Below are positions 33,833 to 44,603 of a stretch of 64,000 nt of DNA, piece after piece. The notes below the pieces were generated by a model. It saw only the letters and a program-made list of their open reading frames with translations, was not told the DNA's origin and did not search any database. This DNA comes from JBFJKD01 sp041600415 (GTDB taxonomy: Bacteria > Pseudomonadota > Gammaproteobacteria > Pseudomonadales > Porticoccaceae): positions 124,001 through 188,000 of the forward strand of contig JBFIKF010000005.1 in the NCBI GenBank assembly GCA_041600415.1, read 5' to 3'. Every line of letters begins with the position of its first letter. Position 1 is the stretch's first letter. A program made the position numbers and the translations under genes.

Positions 33833-35200
33833 ATGACGGCAAAAATGAACGCACGCATACCCTGGCGGGATAGCGACCGGCTGGCAGGTCACTTGCAGCA
33901 GTTGGTAGATACCGAAAATGGCCTGCTTGATCCCCATATTTACCAGGATGAAGATATCTATCAGCTGGAGCTGGAACGGGTATTTGCCCGTAGCTGGTTG
34001 TTCCTCGCCCACGAATCGCAAATTCCCAACGCTGGCGATTTTTTTTCTACCTACATGGGGGAAGATCCGGTGCTGGTGGTGCGCCAAAAGGATGAGTCCG
34101 TCGCAGTATTTATGAATCAGTGCCGTCACCGCGGTATGCGTTTATGTCGCGCCGACGCTGGAAACGCGAAAGCGTTTACCTGTTCCTACCACGGCTGGGC
34201 CTACGATATCGCGGGCAACCTGGTGGATGTTCCCTTCGAGGAGCGGGCCTACGGCAAGGTTGACAAAGCGCAGTGGAGTCCGATTAAGGTGCCCTGCATC
34301 GATAGCTACAAAGGTTTGATTTTTGGTTGTTGGGATCCACAGGTGCCACCCCTCGAAGACTACCTGGGCGATATGAAGTGGTACATGGATTTGATGTTTG
34401 ATCGGGTAGAGGGCGGCACTGAAGCGGTGGGAGGCATTCATAAATGGGTGATTGAGTGCAACTGGAAATTTGCTGCAGAGCAATTTTGCAGCGACATGTA
34501 CCACGCACCCTTCAGTCACATTTCGCCAGTGATCGCCGCTATGCCCCCCGGGGTCGATCCAGGTCAGGCGGCGTGGCCCATGGAAGGTCGCCAGTACAGT
34601 GATCCCAATGGACACGGCACCGGTTTCTTTCTAAATGCGCCGGGATTCCTTCAGGCGTTGTTAGGCGAGGAAGTAGCCACCTATTACGAGCAAACCTCGC
34701 GACCGGAAGCAATAGCGCGCCTCGGAGAGGTACGCGGTGCACAAATGGATGGTTCGCACATGACCGTGTTTCCAAGTTTGTCGTTCCTGCCGGCTATCAA
34801 TACGTTGCGGGTGTGGCACCCTCGCGGGCCGGGGCAAATCGAAGTGTGGGCGTTGAGCATTGTCGACAAGAAGGCGCCCCCACAAGTTAAGGACGCCTAT
34901 CGCAAAGCAGTGTTGCGCACCTTTAGCGCAGGCGGCACGTTGGAGCAGGACGACGGTGAGAACTGGACCGAAATTCAGAAAGTTCTACGCGGCTATAAGG
35001 CGCGTCAAACGCTGTTTAACGCGCGCATGGGGTTGGGTAACGAACGTTACGATGATCCGGATTTGCCAGGAAAAACCAACTATGTCTACTCGGAAATGGC
35101 AGCGCGGGGTTTTTATGGCCGTTGGCAGCAAATGATGATGGCGGACAGCTGGTCTGTGCTCAGCACCCAGTCGGACACGGGAGTGGCGAGCAATGCTTAA
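33833..35200 (+). CDS. Aromatic ring-hydroxylating dioxygenase, alpha subunit
   Basis: A 455-residue large subunit of a two-component-type Rieske dioxygenase. Rieske ligands are CRHRGMRLCRADAG followed by CSYHGW. The mononuclear iron site is EQFCSDMYHAPFSH. The overall pattern (DPHIYQDEDIYQLELERVFARSWLFLAHESQIP) resembles biphenyl/benzoate-type alpha subunits. It overlaps the beta-subunit gene by eight bases. Ferredoxin and reductase genes are missing from the neighbourhood, so electron supply must come from elsewhere. Confidence 0.92.
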   Translation: MTAKMNARIPWRDSDRLAGHLQQLVDTENGLLDPHIYQDEDIYQLELERVFARSWLFLAHESQIPNAGDFFSTYMGEDPVLVVRQKDESVAVFMNQCRHRGMRLCRADAGNAKAFTCSYHGWAYDIAGNLVDVPFEERAYGKVDKAQWSPIKVPCIDSYKGLIFGCWDPQVPPLEDYLGDMKWYMDLMFDRVEGGTEAVGGIHKWVIECNWKFAAEQFCSDMYHAPFSHISPVIAAMPPGVDPGQAAWPMEGRQYSDPNGHGTGFFLNAPGFLQALLGEEVATYYEQTSRPEAIARLGEVRGAQMDGSHMTVFPSLSFLPAINTLRVWHPRGPGQIEVWALSIVDKKAPPQVKDAYRKAVLRTFSAGGTLEQDDGENWTEIQKVLRGYKARQTLFNARMGLGNERYDDPDLPGKTNYVYSEMAARGFYGRWQQMMMADSWSVLSTQSDTGVASNA

Positions 35201-35750
35201 ACTGATTCCCGGCAGTGCGCTGCCCAATCCCGCGGCGGTTACTCCCGAATTACAACAGGATATAGAACAGTTTCTGTATCGCGAGGCCGCCTTGCTCGAC
35301 AATCGGGAATTCGATGAATGGTACGATTTACTCACGGACGACATCCACTATTACATGCCGACACGCTACACGCGCACCCGGCGCGAAACGGCAAAAGAGT
35401 TTTCACAGCCCGATGAAGCGGCGTTGTTTGACGAAGATAAGGCCAGCATGGGCCTGCGTATTCGCCGCCTGGCGACTGGGATGGCCTGGGCCGAGGAGCC
35501 CCCGTCGCGTACGCGCCGCATGGTCAGTAATGTGCAAATTTATGCGACGGATAGCGCCGATCAGTACGAGGTGGAATGCTGCTTTATGCTGTATCGCAAT
35601 CGCCTCGAGCGTCAGACGGATATCTTTGTGGGTGCCCGTCGCGATCTGCTGCGGCGCAGCGATAACACACAGGGGTGGGTTATCGCGCGCAGGGTTATCG
35701 TACTGGATCAGGGTATGTTGCTGGCCAATAATATGAGTGTGTTTTTTTAG
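35193..35750 (+). CDS. Aromatic ring-hydroxylating dioxygenase, beta subunit
   Basis: A 185-residue small subunit with the typical start of the family (QQDIEQFLYREAALLDNREFDEWYDLLTDDIHYYMP) and end (ARRVIVLDQGMLLANNMSVFF). It has no cofactor and stabilises the alpha3beta3 hexamer. The 8-base overlap with the alpha gene indicates coupled translation. No dehydrogenase or extradiol gene follows, although a possible pathway is encoded about 7 kb to the left. Confidence 0.9.
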   Translation: MLKLIPGSALPNPAAVTPELQQDIEQFLYREAALLDNREFDEWYDLLTDDIHYYMPTRYTRTRRETAKEFSQPDEAALFDEDKASMGLRIRRLATGMAWAEEPPSRTRRMVSNVQIYATDSADQYEVECCFMLYRNRLERQTDIFVGARRDLLRRSDNTQGWVIARRVIVLDQGMLLANNMSVFF

Positions 35751-36317
35751 GATTTTGCTGGGTTTGCGGCCCTGGCTGGCAGCGGTATAGCGAGCAGTTA
35801 CCTTTGCGAGCAATCCGTGTTGCGCATTCATTAAGGTTTAATTCTGCGTTTACACCTTAGCAGATTCGGCAAACGAATACGCTGGTACGTTTGCAAAATA
35901 ATTTAAAGCAAGGACTTTTTCTGATAACTATCACGGAGCCTGTCTCGTCTGTTCGCGTTTGATCATCGCTGCGAAAGGTTGCAAACAGGTGAAATTGGTG
36001 CTGCCAATCTGTTTATGTTTTTGATTAAATTCCGTGTTTAGCCTGGTGTTCATCGCAATATTATTTTTCCTGTCTTTAAAGTCAAAAAATTATTCACGGG
36101 CTAGTTAAAGTGATTTCTTGAAAAAGCGGTCGGAGTGGGTAATTCTTAACAAAAAAATGTATGACTAGTGTTACGTGTTTTTGTGATTGGCGCGAAATGC
36201 CCGAAATTCATAGCTAAAACAACCGCATATATGTAATAATCGACCTGGCATTAACGATTTTGCCTGTAAAAATCACATGGCAAGCAATTGTCGAATAAAA
36301 AACGAGAGGAATCACCA
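35751..36317. other. AT-rich intergenic region before the channel gene
   Basis: This is a 567-base gap, visibly more AT-rich than its surroundings. I see no supported ORF, tRNA, riboswitch motif or strong hairpin. It presumably contains the promoter of the channel gene. Its length and composition are unusual for this window. Confidence 0.4.
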
Positions 36318-37766
36318 ATGGATTACATCACGGGGTTTTGGGAACAATATGGTGGCGCGGTGGTAAATTTCGGAGTCGCGCTGGTCTTTTTGTTAGGTTT
36401 TTATATTGCGGCTCGCATAGTTCGAGCAATTATTAAAAAAGTTATGCTAAAAACCGAACTGGATAATCGCTTTGCCGAGACAGTTGGATTGAAAGACGGG
36501 TTTCCCGTTGAAAGTGTGGCCGGGGGTGTAGCGTTTTGGGTAATCATGACCTACGGCATTCTAACATTTTTCGATAAGCTCAATTTACAAAGCGTAGCCC
36601 AACCAATCGGTACGTTCCTCACTGAAATATTTGCGTTTCTTCCCAAGCTTGGCGCGGCGGTGGGGTTATTAATCATCGCATGGGTTCTGGCGAGCTTGTT
36701 AAAATTATTTATCAATAAACTTGCCGGACTGTTCGGTGTGGATAAACGCCTGAACGAGCTTGACGACACCGGCTCGGAAGAATTTACCGTCAGCGACTCG
36801 CTGGCGACTGCTGGTTACTGGTTTGTCTTCCTGTTATTTTTGCCGATGATACTCGGTGCGTTGCAAATGCAGGGCCTGGTAACTCCTTTGCAGGATATGT
36901 TCAGTAAAGTGTTTACCTATATGCCCAATATCGTGTCGGCGCTACTGATATTTGTGGTGGGGTCTTTCGTGGGCCGTATAGTACGCAAAATTGTAAGTAG
37001 TTTACTGGTGGCGGCGGGCGCAGACGGGCTGAGCGAAAAACTCGGTCTACAGCAAAAAATATCTGCCCTGGTCGGTACACTGGCATTCACGGTGATCATG
37101 CTGTTGGTGGTAGTACAGTCGCTGGACGCGCTAAAAATTGAAGCGGTGTCCGCTCCGGCTAAGAATATGATCGAGATGATCTTCCTTGCAGTACCGGGCA
37201 TTATTTCGGCGGTACTGGTACTCGCCATTTCCTATTTTGTCGGTAAATTACTCGCCGGGTTGGTGAGTGATTTACTGTCGTCCGCCGGGTTCAATAACGT
37301 GACGACAAAAATGGGTATTCGCGCGGAGCTGAAAAGAACGCCGAGTGAGTACGTTGGCAGTTTGGTGATGCTGGGCGTTATATTGTTTGCCCTGTTAGGC
37401 GCCACAGAGTTACTGGGTTTTGAACCGCTGGGTAATATCGTGACCGACCTTATCTACTTTGCCTTCCAGGTGCTGCTCGGTGCACTGGTGCTGGGTATCG
37501 GGATTATCGTCGCCAACAAGGTGTTTGAGGTAGTGGCGGGTTCGGGTATGAGTCCGGTTGCCGGTCATATGGCGCGCGCTGCCATTCTGGTGCTGGCCAC
37601 CGCAATGGCATTGCGTCAAGTGGGTGTAGCTGAAGATATTATCAATCTGGCGTTTGGTTTAATGCTCGGCGCTCTGGCAGTAGGTGCCGCTATCGCCATT
37701 GGGCTGGGTTGTAAGGATATCGCCGGTCGCGAGGCAGAGAAGGTAATAGAAAAGCTGCGTAAATAA
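36318..37766 (+). CDS. Mechanosensitive-channel-like membrane protein (CmpX type)
   Basis: A 482-residue membrane protein with repeated amphipathic/TM helix units (LPKLGAAVGLLIIAWVLASLLK, MPNIVSALLIFVVGSFVGRI, VPGIISAVLVLAISYFVGKL and VLLGALVLGIGIIVANKVFE), the pattern of conserved TM-helix-repeat proteins such as Pseudomonas CmpX. These proteins are related to small-conductance mechanosensitive channels and affect c-di-GMP or envelope stress. The ATG at 36318 has AGAGGA eight bases upstream; the longer frame begins at an unlikely TTG. A terminator follows. Confidence 0.82.
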   Translation: MDYITGFWEQYGGAVVNFGVALVFLLGFYIAARIVRAIIKKVMLKTELDNRFAETVGLKDGFPVESVAGGVAFWVIMTYGILTFFDKLNLQSVAQPIGTFLTEIFAFLPKLGAAVGLLIIAWVLASLLKLFINKLAGLFGVDKRLNELDDTGSEEFTVSDSLATAGYWFVFLLFLPMILGALQMQGLVTPLQDMFSKVFTYMPNIVSALLIFVVGSFVGRIVRKIVSSLLVAAGADGLSEKLGLQQKISALVGTLAFTVIMLLVVVQSLDALKIEAVSAPAKNMIEMIFLAVPGIISAVLVLAISYFVGKLLAGLVSDLLSSAGFNNVTTKMGIRAELKRTPSEYVGSLVMLGVILFALLGATELLGFEPLGNIVTDLIYFAFQVLLGALVLGIGIIVANKVFEVVAGSGMSPVAGHMARAAILVLATAMALRQVGVAEDIINLAFGLMLGALAVGAAIAIGLGCKDIAGREAEKVIEKLRK

Positions 37767-37802
37767 TCGCGCTTACTGCACCGCTTCAAGGCGCGTTAAT
37801 AC

Positions 37803-37832
37803 GGGGGTTGTGAATGCAGCCCCCTTTTTTTT
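37803..37832 (+). terminator. Rho-independent terminator of the channel gene
   Basis: The stem GGGGGTTG / CAGCCCCC (37803-37810 and 37817-37824) with a 6-base loop is followed by eight T. It lies 36 bases after the channel gene stop. Confidence 0.88.
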
Positions 37833-37912
37833 GTGTCACAGTTATAGCATTCGCTATTGCCTGTTAATTGAAGTGATATACAGATCGTCAATAATGACCC
37901 ACGGTTATAATT

Positions 37913-39418
37913 ATGGATGAGAGTATTTTGATTGGTGGTAATGACTCCGGACGCGTGTACCTCAACCCACGCTATGCCAACCGCCACGGATTAATTGCTG
38001 GCGCCACCGGTACCGGCAAAACAGTTACGCTGCAATGCCTGGCCGAGAGTTTTTCCGAAATCGGCGTACCGGTGTTTCTATCGGATATCAAAGGTGATCT
38101 GGCCGGTATCAGTCAATCGGGTAAGCCGCATACGAAGATCGATGAGCGGGTTACAAAAATTGGTATCGACAATTTCGTATTGAAGGACTTTCCGGTTACG
38201 TTCTGGGACGTGTTTGGCGAGCGCGGTACCCCCGTACGCGCCACAGTGTCAGAAATGGGTCCGCAACTGTTGTCTCGCCTGCTGGATTTAAATCAAACTC
38301 AGGAAAGTGTGCTAACCCTGGTGTTTCAATTTGCTGACGACGAGGGCTTGTTGCTACTCGACCTGAAAGATTTGCGCACCAGTCTGGAATATATTGCACG
38401 GGCTGGAAAGGACATGGGTATTGGCTATACCGTATCCAGGGCGTCGGTTAACGCCATATTGCGCCGTTTGCTGATGGTCGAGCGTGAAGGTGGAAATATT
38501 TTCTTTGGTGAGCCTGGCTTGCTGCTCGATGATCTTATTGCGCTGGATAAAAACGGTCTCGGCATGATCAACATTCTGGCATCGGAAAAGCTGATTTTAT
38601 CACCGCGTATATACACCACTTTCCTGTTGTGGCTGCTATCGGAATTGTTTGAAAACTTACCGGAGGTGGGTGATCCCGAAAAACCGGTGATGGTATTCTT
38701 CTTCGACGAAGCGCACCTGTTATTTAATAACGCGCCGAAAGTGTTGCTGGAAAAAGTCGAACAGGTAGTGCGCCTGATTCGTTCCAAGGGGGTTGGCGTG
38801 TATTTTATTACACAAAGCCCCAGTGATCTTCCCGACAGCGTGTTGGGTCAACTGGGCAATCGGATACAGCATGCGCTACGCGCGTACACCCCCAAAGATC
38901 AGAAGGCAGTGCGCGTGGCTGCGCAAACATTTCGGCCCAACCCAAAGCTCGATACGGAGCAGGTTATTACCGAGCTGGGGGTGGGTGAGGCGTTAGTGTC
39001 CGTGTTGCAGGATAAAGGTGTGCCGACTCCAGTGGAGCGCATATTAATTCGTCCGCCCGGTTCGCGCATGGGACCCGTGGAGGATAGCGAGCGCCAGGCT
39101 ATTATCGCCAAAAGCCCGTTGCATCGACGCTATGCAACCCCCCACGATCCCCATTCTGCCCACGAGGAGTTACTGACCAGAACCGAAGCTAAAGCGCGGC
39201 GCGCAGACGAACAGCAACAAGCTGAACAGGCCGAGCAAGATCGGCAACAGGCGCAAAATCGGGAGCGCGGTCACCAATCTCGAGACGGATCTCGTCGCAG
39301 CTCCGGGAGCAAACGGCAGGGCCTTGGGGAGGCCTTTGCCAAAAGCGTAGCACGCAGTGTGGGCAGCACACTGGGGCGCCGTATTCTGCGCGGTATTCTG
39401 GGTTCTATATTAAAGTAG
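37913..39418 (+). CDS. yjgR: HerA-like/DUF853 ATPase, YjgR family
   Basis: A 501-residue AAA-type ATPase of the HerA/FtsK superfamily. The Walker A motif is GATGTGKT (near residue 31) and Walker B is MVFFFDEAHLLF. A conserved sensor-like YFITQSP segment follows. Length and N-terminus (DESILIGGNDSGRVYLNPRYANRHGLIAGATG) agree with E. coli YjgR (about 500 residues), whose role is unknown. The C-terminal 90 residues are basic, Gln/Arg-rich and low in complexity. It is not paired with a nurA or other nuclease gene. Confidence 0.87.
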   Translation: MDESILIGGNDSGRVYLNPRYANRHGLIAGATGTGKTVTLQCLAESFSEIGVPVFLSDIKGDLAGISQSGKPHTKIDERVTKIGIDNFVLKDFPVTFWDVFGERGTPVRATVSEMGPQLLSRLLDLNQTQESVLTLVFQFADDEGLLLLDLKDLRTSLEYIARAGKDMGIGYTVSRASVNAILRRLLMVEREGGNIFFGEPGLLLDDLIALDKNGLGMINILASEKLILSPRIYTTFLLWLLSELFENLPEVGDPEKPVMVFFFDEAHLLFNNAPKVLLEKVEQVVRLIRSKGVGVYFITQSPSDLPDSVLGQLGNRIQHALRAYTPKDQKAVRVAAQTFRPNPKLDTEQVITELGVGEALVSVLQDKGVPTPVERILIRPPGSRMGPVEDSERQAIIAKSPLHRRYATPHDPHSAHEELLTRTEAKARRADEQQQAEQAEQDRQQAQNRERGHQSRDGSRRSSGSKRQGLGEAFAKSVARSVGSTLGRRILRGILGSILK

Positions 39419-39539
39419 GCCGGCGCAGTTGGCTCTCAGACCAACAGTTGGTTTGCCTGTAACTGGTCTTTTAAATGCGCTTGATTCAATAAAGTGACCT
39501 TTAAGGTAGACCATTGAATTCGATCCCAAAGAGGTGTGT

Positions 39540-39944
39540 ATGACCGGGCCGGATAAACGCATAGCGATTTCATTGTTGGGGCTGCGCCTGAGTATATTTT
39601 TGGTGATGTTCATGTGGACCATCGATAAATTCGTTAACCCTGGGCACGCAGCGGCGGTCTACGCAAAGTTCTATGGCATTGGCGGTCTCGACAGCGGTGT
39701 TATGGCGACACTGGGTGCGATTGAAGTGGCCCTGTTGCTTTTGTTTGTTATTGGTTTCCAGAAACTCTACACCTATGGCGCAGTACTGTTATTGCACACG
39801 GTGTCCACCTTGTCTTCTTTTAATCAGTACCTTGCGCCATTCGACGGCCCTAACCTGCTATTTTTTGCGGCCTGGCCCATGTTGGCGGCCTGCGTCGCGC
39901 TATTTCTGTTGCGCGATCAGGATCGGCTGTTGGTGCTGGGTTAG
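39540..39944 (+). CDS. Small DoxX-like membrane protein
   Basis: A 134-residue protein with four predicted membrane helices and the pattern LRLSIFLVMFMWTIDKFVNPGHAAAVYAKFYGI, which resembles DoxX/TQO-small-subunit-like proteins. Function is unknown. The ATG at 39540 has AGAGGTG directly upstream; GTG 39534 is an in-frame alternative. It is monocistronic by spacing. Confidence 0.65.
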   Translation: MTGPDKRIAISLLGLRLSIFLVMFMWTIDKFVNPGHAAAVYAKFYGIGGLDSGVMATLGAIEVALLLLFVIGFQKLYTYGAVLLLHTVSTLSSFNQYLAPFDGPNLLFFAAWPMLAACVALFLLRDQDRLLVLG

Positions 39945-40047
39945 ATTATCTAACGCATCTAATGCGCGGGTTCCATTTGTTAGCTTGGCGATATCAGGGG
40001 CCTGATATGGCGAGCGTTTGAGAGTAAGTCGGCAAAGCAAGGGTGTT

Positions 40048-40440
40048 ATGCGTAACGTATTAATTTTTTTCGCGGCAGGCTGTGTCGGTGGCCTGGCCAA
40101 TAGTTTAACGGTCTGGTGGTGCGGCGACCTGGGTATCACCCAGTTGTTTGGGGTGGCCATTGCGCCGTCATTAAGCCCCGCCTGGCTGTATCCGCGTATC
40201 GTCTGGGGCGGTATCTGGGGTCTGTTGTTTATGTTGCCGGTAATTAATTCCCGGCTTTTGGTAAAAGGGTTACTGCTCAGCCTGTTGCCTACAGCGGTAC
40301 AGCTATTTGTGGTTTTTCCACTACAGGCACATAAAGGGATTGGCGGCCTGGAGCTGGGGTTATTAACGCCGGTGTTCGTAGTGATTTTTAATGGGGTATG
40401 GGGTGTAGTTACGGCGCTGACCATACGCTGGTCGCGGTGA
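40048..40440 (+). CDS. Hypothetical membrane protein
   Basis: 130 residues with about four hydrophobic helices, beginning MRNVLIFFAAGCVGGLANSL. A conserved-looking PRIVWGGIWGLLF segment occurs in the middle. I recognise the general class of small gammaproteobacterial inner-membrane proteins but no named family. The ATG at 40048 follows AAGGGTG; the frame is open from TTG 40018. Confidence 0.6.
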   Translation: MRNVLIFFAAGCVGGLANSLTVWWCGDLGITQLFGVAIAPSLSPAWLYPRIVWGGIWGLLFMLPVINSRLLVKGLLLSLLPTAVQLFVVFPLQAHKGIGGLELGLLTPVFVVIFNGVWGVVTALTIRWSR

Positions 40441-40521
40441 AACCCGTCAGCCAAGATTGGCCAACACTTGTACTGTAACGCCCCACCTGTGTCACTAGCG
40501 GCACCCTGATAATAATATTTC

Positions 40522-42495
<1,974 letters not shown>

Positions 42496-42729
42496 GTGGT
42501 TATTCCGTAGTCTGGTTGATGGGCGGGTATTATACTCGGTGACGGTTAGTCATTGTGGCTGGCAGGGTGATAATCGCGGTGGTGTTTGTCGTTTATGGCT
42601 AGAGAATTTGCAGGAGATAAAGGTGAGTATTAACAAAAATTCGGCAGCCATCAGTCGTAAATTGGCGACGAACCCAACACACCGTTTGTGGGCCACAGCG
42701 CGTGGTACCTTCAATCGGGGCATGGAACG

Positions 42730-43428
42730 TTGAGTCAGTTACTGATGCGAAAACTGCACCGTTGGCTGGGGGTTGTTGCCGCGGTGCAACTGCTAATCTG
42801 GACAGTTTCCGGGTTGTTTTTCGCGCTCCTGCCCATCGACGATATTCGCGGTGCCCACTTGCTTGAACAACCGGCGGCTTTTCGCCTGGGGCATGTCAGG
42901 CTGGTATCACCCAGTTCACTGGTGCGACAAAACAACGCACTGTCGATGGTGAGTCTCGATCAAATTCGTGTGACCCAACGGCTGAATGTTCCGGTATACC
43001 TTATCGAAACCGAACAACAACAATGGGTATTTAACGCCGAAACCGGGGAACAAATGGCGCCATTGACTGAAGAGCAAGCCGGTGTGATAGCGTCCAATAG
43101 TACGCGACTGGCAGCACGTTCTGCGACCTGGGTCACCAGCATTGAGCCCGGTAGCGAATACCGGGGCGGGGAGCTGCCGGCCTGGAAAATCGAGATGGAA
43201 GGGCCCGAGCACGCGAACCTGTGGATCGGTGCTAACAGTGGTCAGGTGCAAGCGGTGCGCACCACCACCTGGCGCATCTACGACTTTCTGTGGAGCCTGC
43301 ATATTATGAATTATGACGATCGGGAAAATTTCAATTCCTGGCTGCTAAAAGGTTTTGCGCTACTTGGGGTGATCACCATACTCTCGGGTATGGTGCTGTT
43401 TTTGGTGTCGCTAAGGCGCGGGAGGTGA
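42730..43428 (+). CDS. PepSY-domain membrane protein
   Basis: About 232 residues. An N-terminal TM helix (KLHRWLGVVAAVQLLIWTVSGLFFALLP), a periplasmic PepSY-like region (YLIETEQQQWVFNAETGEQMAPLTEEQA) and a C-terminal TM helix (LLKGFALLGVITILSGMVLFLVSLRRGR) are visible. Such PepSY/reductase-like proteins often accompany iron or copper uptake and may reduce metals, but no partner is adjacent here. The start is uncertain: TTG 42730 or ATG 42745. Confidence 0.7.
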   Translation: MSQLLMRKLHRWLGVVAAVQLLIWTVSGLFFALLPIDDIRGAHLLEQPAAFRLGHVRLVSPSSLVRQNNALSMVSLDQIRVTQRLNVPVYLIETEQQQWVFNAETGEQMAPLTEEQAGVIASNSTRLAARSATWVTSIEPGSEYRGGELPAWKIEMEGPEHANLWIGANSGQVQAVRTTTWRIYDFLWSLHIMNYDDRENFNSWLLKGFALLGVITILSGMVLFLVSLRRGR

Positions 43429-43681
43429 TTGCCAAAATTATCCAGGTGTTTATGCTGAATGCATCCTCAGTTGCATACCGGACGAATCCGTAGCCATTGG
43501 ACACATTAATGCGTCATGGTAAGAAGTTGGGAGGATAATTAGAGGCCTGATATAAAAATAAAGGCCAAACCTTAACAGGCAAAGTGGGAGTGCAAAATGA
43601 ACCCTCATAACAAATAAGGGAAGTGAGCACTTCCGTCGCGCTAACGCACGCCGATAACTGAAGCTTAGGTGCACTTTCTCT

Positions 43682-44419
43682 ATGCTTGCTGGCAAATGCA
43701 AACTCTGTTTAAAATCCGGGGAACTCGTTGATTCGCATGTGATTCCAGCGGCGCTGCATCAAGACGTCCAACGAGAACTAGAATCTAAAGAGCCGATGAG
43801 GTTAGTTACGGAGCGGTTGCCTTACGAGCCACGATCTCCAACCGGCGTATATGGCCAGTTTCTCTGTCGCGCCTGCGAATCTAGTTTTCATCCTTTTGAC
43901 GAAGAGGGAATCAGATATATCAGGTTGTATCGAGAGGAAGAGAACAGAAATCGCCCATATGGGACCGGGGAGTTAGCTTTTGAGACATTCACCGACTACC
44001 GCAAATTCAAGCTGTGGATCCTGTCTCTTGTTTGGAGGGCGCATCATTGCAACCATCATTTCTACCATCGTATAGATCTCGGACTGCAGGAGTCTCGAAT
44101 AAGAAATCTAATCAGGGAAAGTAACCCCGGCGATTCAAGAACCTATTCTGTCGCTGCCTCTGTTTTTAACGAACCTTTGGCAAGATGGTGGATTGGTGAC
44201 CCACACCCGGAACAGTATGATGGTATTAATCACATCCGATTTTACATCTATGGTGGATTCACGTTTATTATAAAAATCGATTTGGCGGATTCTCCTGAAG
44301 CTATCGCCCCAGTCATTCTCGATGAAAACGGAGTTTTGCCAGTGATCCGGCGTAGAATATCCCCTAGTGAAAAAAGAGCTATTGCCAATGCGTTTGGCAT
44401 TCCCTCAACAGACACCTAA
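43682..44419 (+). CDS. HNH-like zinc-motif protein of unknown function, probably acquired
   Basis: A 245-residue protein whose N-terminus contains a Cys6-x2-Cys9 pair, a SHVIPAALH motif (His19) and FLCRACESSF (Cys62-x2-Cys65), the pattern of HNH-type nuclease or zinc-binding domains seen in mobile and defence-associated genes. The rest is unassigned. Codon use differs from its neighbours, with frequent AGA, AGG and ATA and visibly lower GC. An intergenic stretch of similar composition precedes it and a tandem repeat follows. No transposase or repeats bounding an element were found. Confidence 0.6.
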   Translation: MLAGKCKLCLKSGELVDSHVIPAALHQDVQRELESKEPMRLVTERLPYEPRSPTGVYGQFLCRACESSFHPFDEEGIRYIRLYREEENRNRPYGTGELAFETFTDYRKFKLWILSLVWRAHHCNHHFYHRIDLGLQESRIRNLIRESNPGDSRTYSVAASVFNEPLARWWIGDPHPEQYDGINHIRFYIYGGFTFIIKIDLADSPEAIAPVILDENGVLPVIRRRISPSEKRAIANAFGIPSTDT

Positions 44420-44460
44420 ATCGAGTGCTCATAAATCAAGAGACAAAGATTCAGACTATC

Positions 44461-44503
44461 TGGTTTGCTGGTTTGCTGGTTTGCTGGTTTGCTGGTTTTT
44501 TGG
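44461..44503. repeat. 8-bp tandem repeat (TGGTTTGC)n
   Basis: Four exact copies of TGGTTTGC (44461-44492) are followed by a degenerate partial copy (TGGTTTTTTGG). The unit is not a multiple of three. It lies between the HNH-like gene and the metallo-beta-lactamase-fold gene, within an open frame that runs into the latter, so it probably marks a junction or a slippage-prone upstream region. Confidence 0.85.
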
Positions 44504-44603
44504 CAATCAATTTCTACATGGCGCCGATATAAACCAGTCGAGCCTGATATCATCTGTTTTTCATTGCCGTCGAATGACCCGATTATCCTGGAGATCGAAA
44601 GCT

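Noticed and set aside
39438..39472. Possible terminator after the HerA-like ATPase gene
   Set aside because: The AGACCA / TGGTCT arms pair only with a large bulge and a short T run, too weak to call.
43640..43670. Possible integron attC site upstream of the HNH-like gene
   Set aside because: The GCTAACGC-like string lacks the matching second core site and the imperfect dyad of an attC.
44367..44603. N-terminal extension of the metallo-beta-lactamase-fold ORF
   Set aside because: It runs through the 8-bp repeat (CWFAGLLVCWF) and overlaps the HNH-like gene; the domain starts cleanly at ATG 44604 with a ribosome site.
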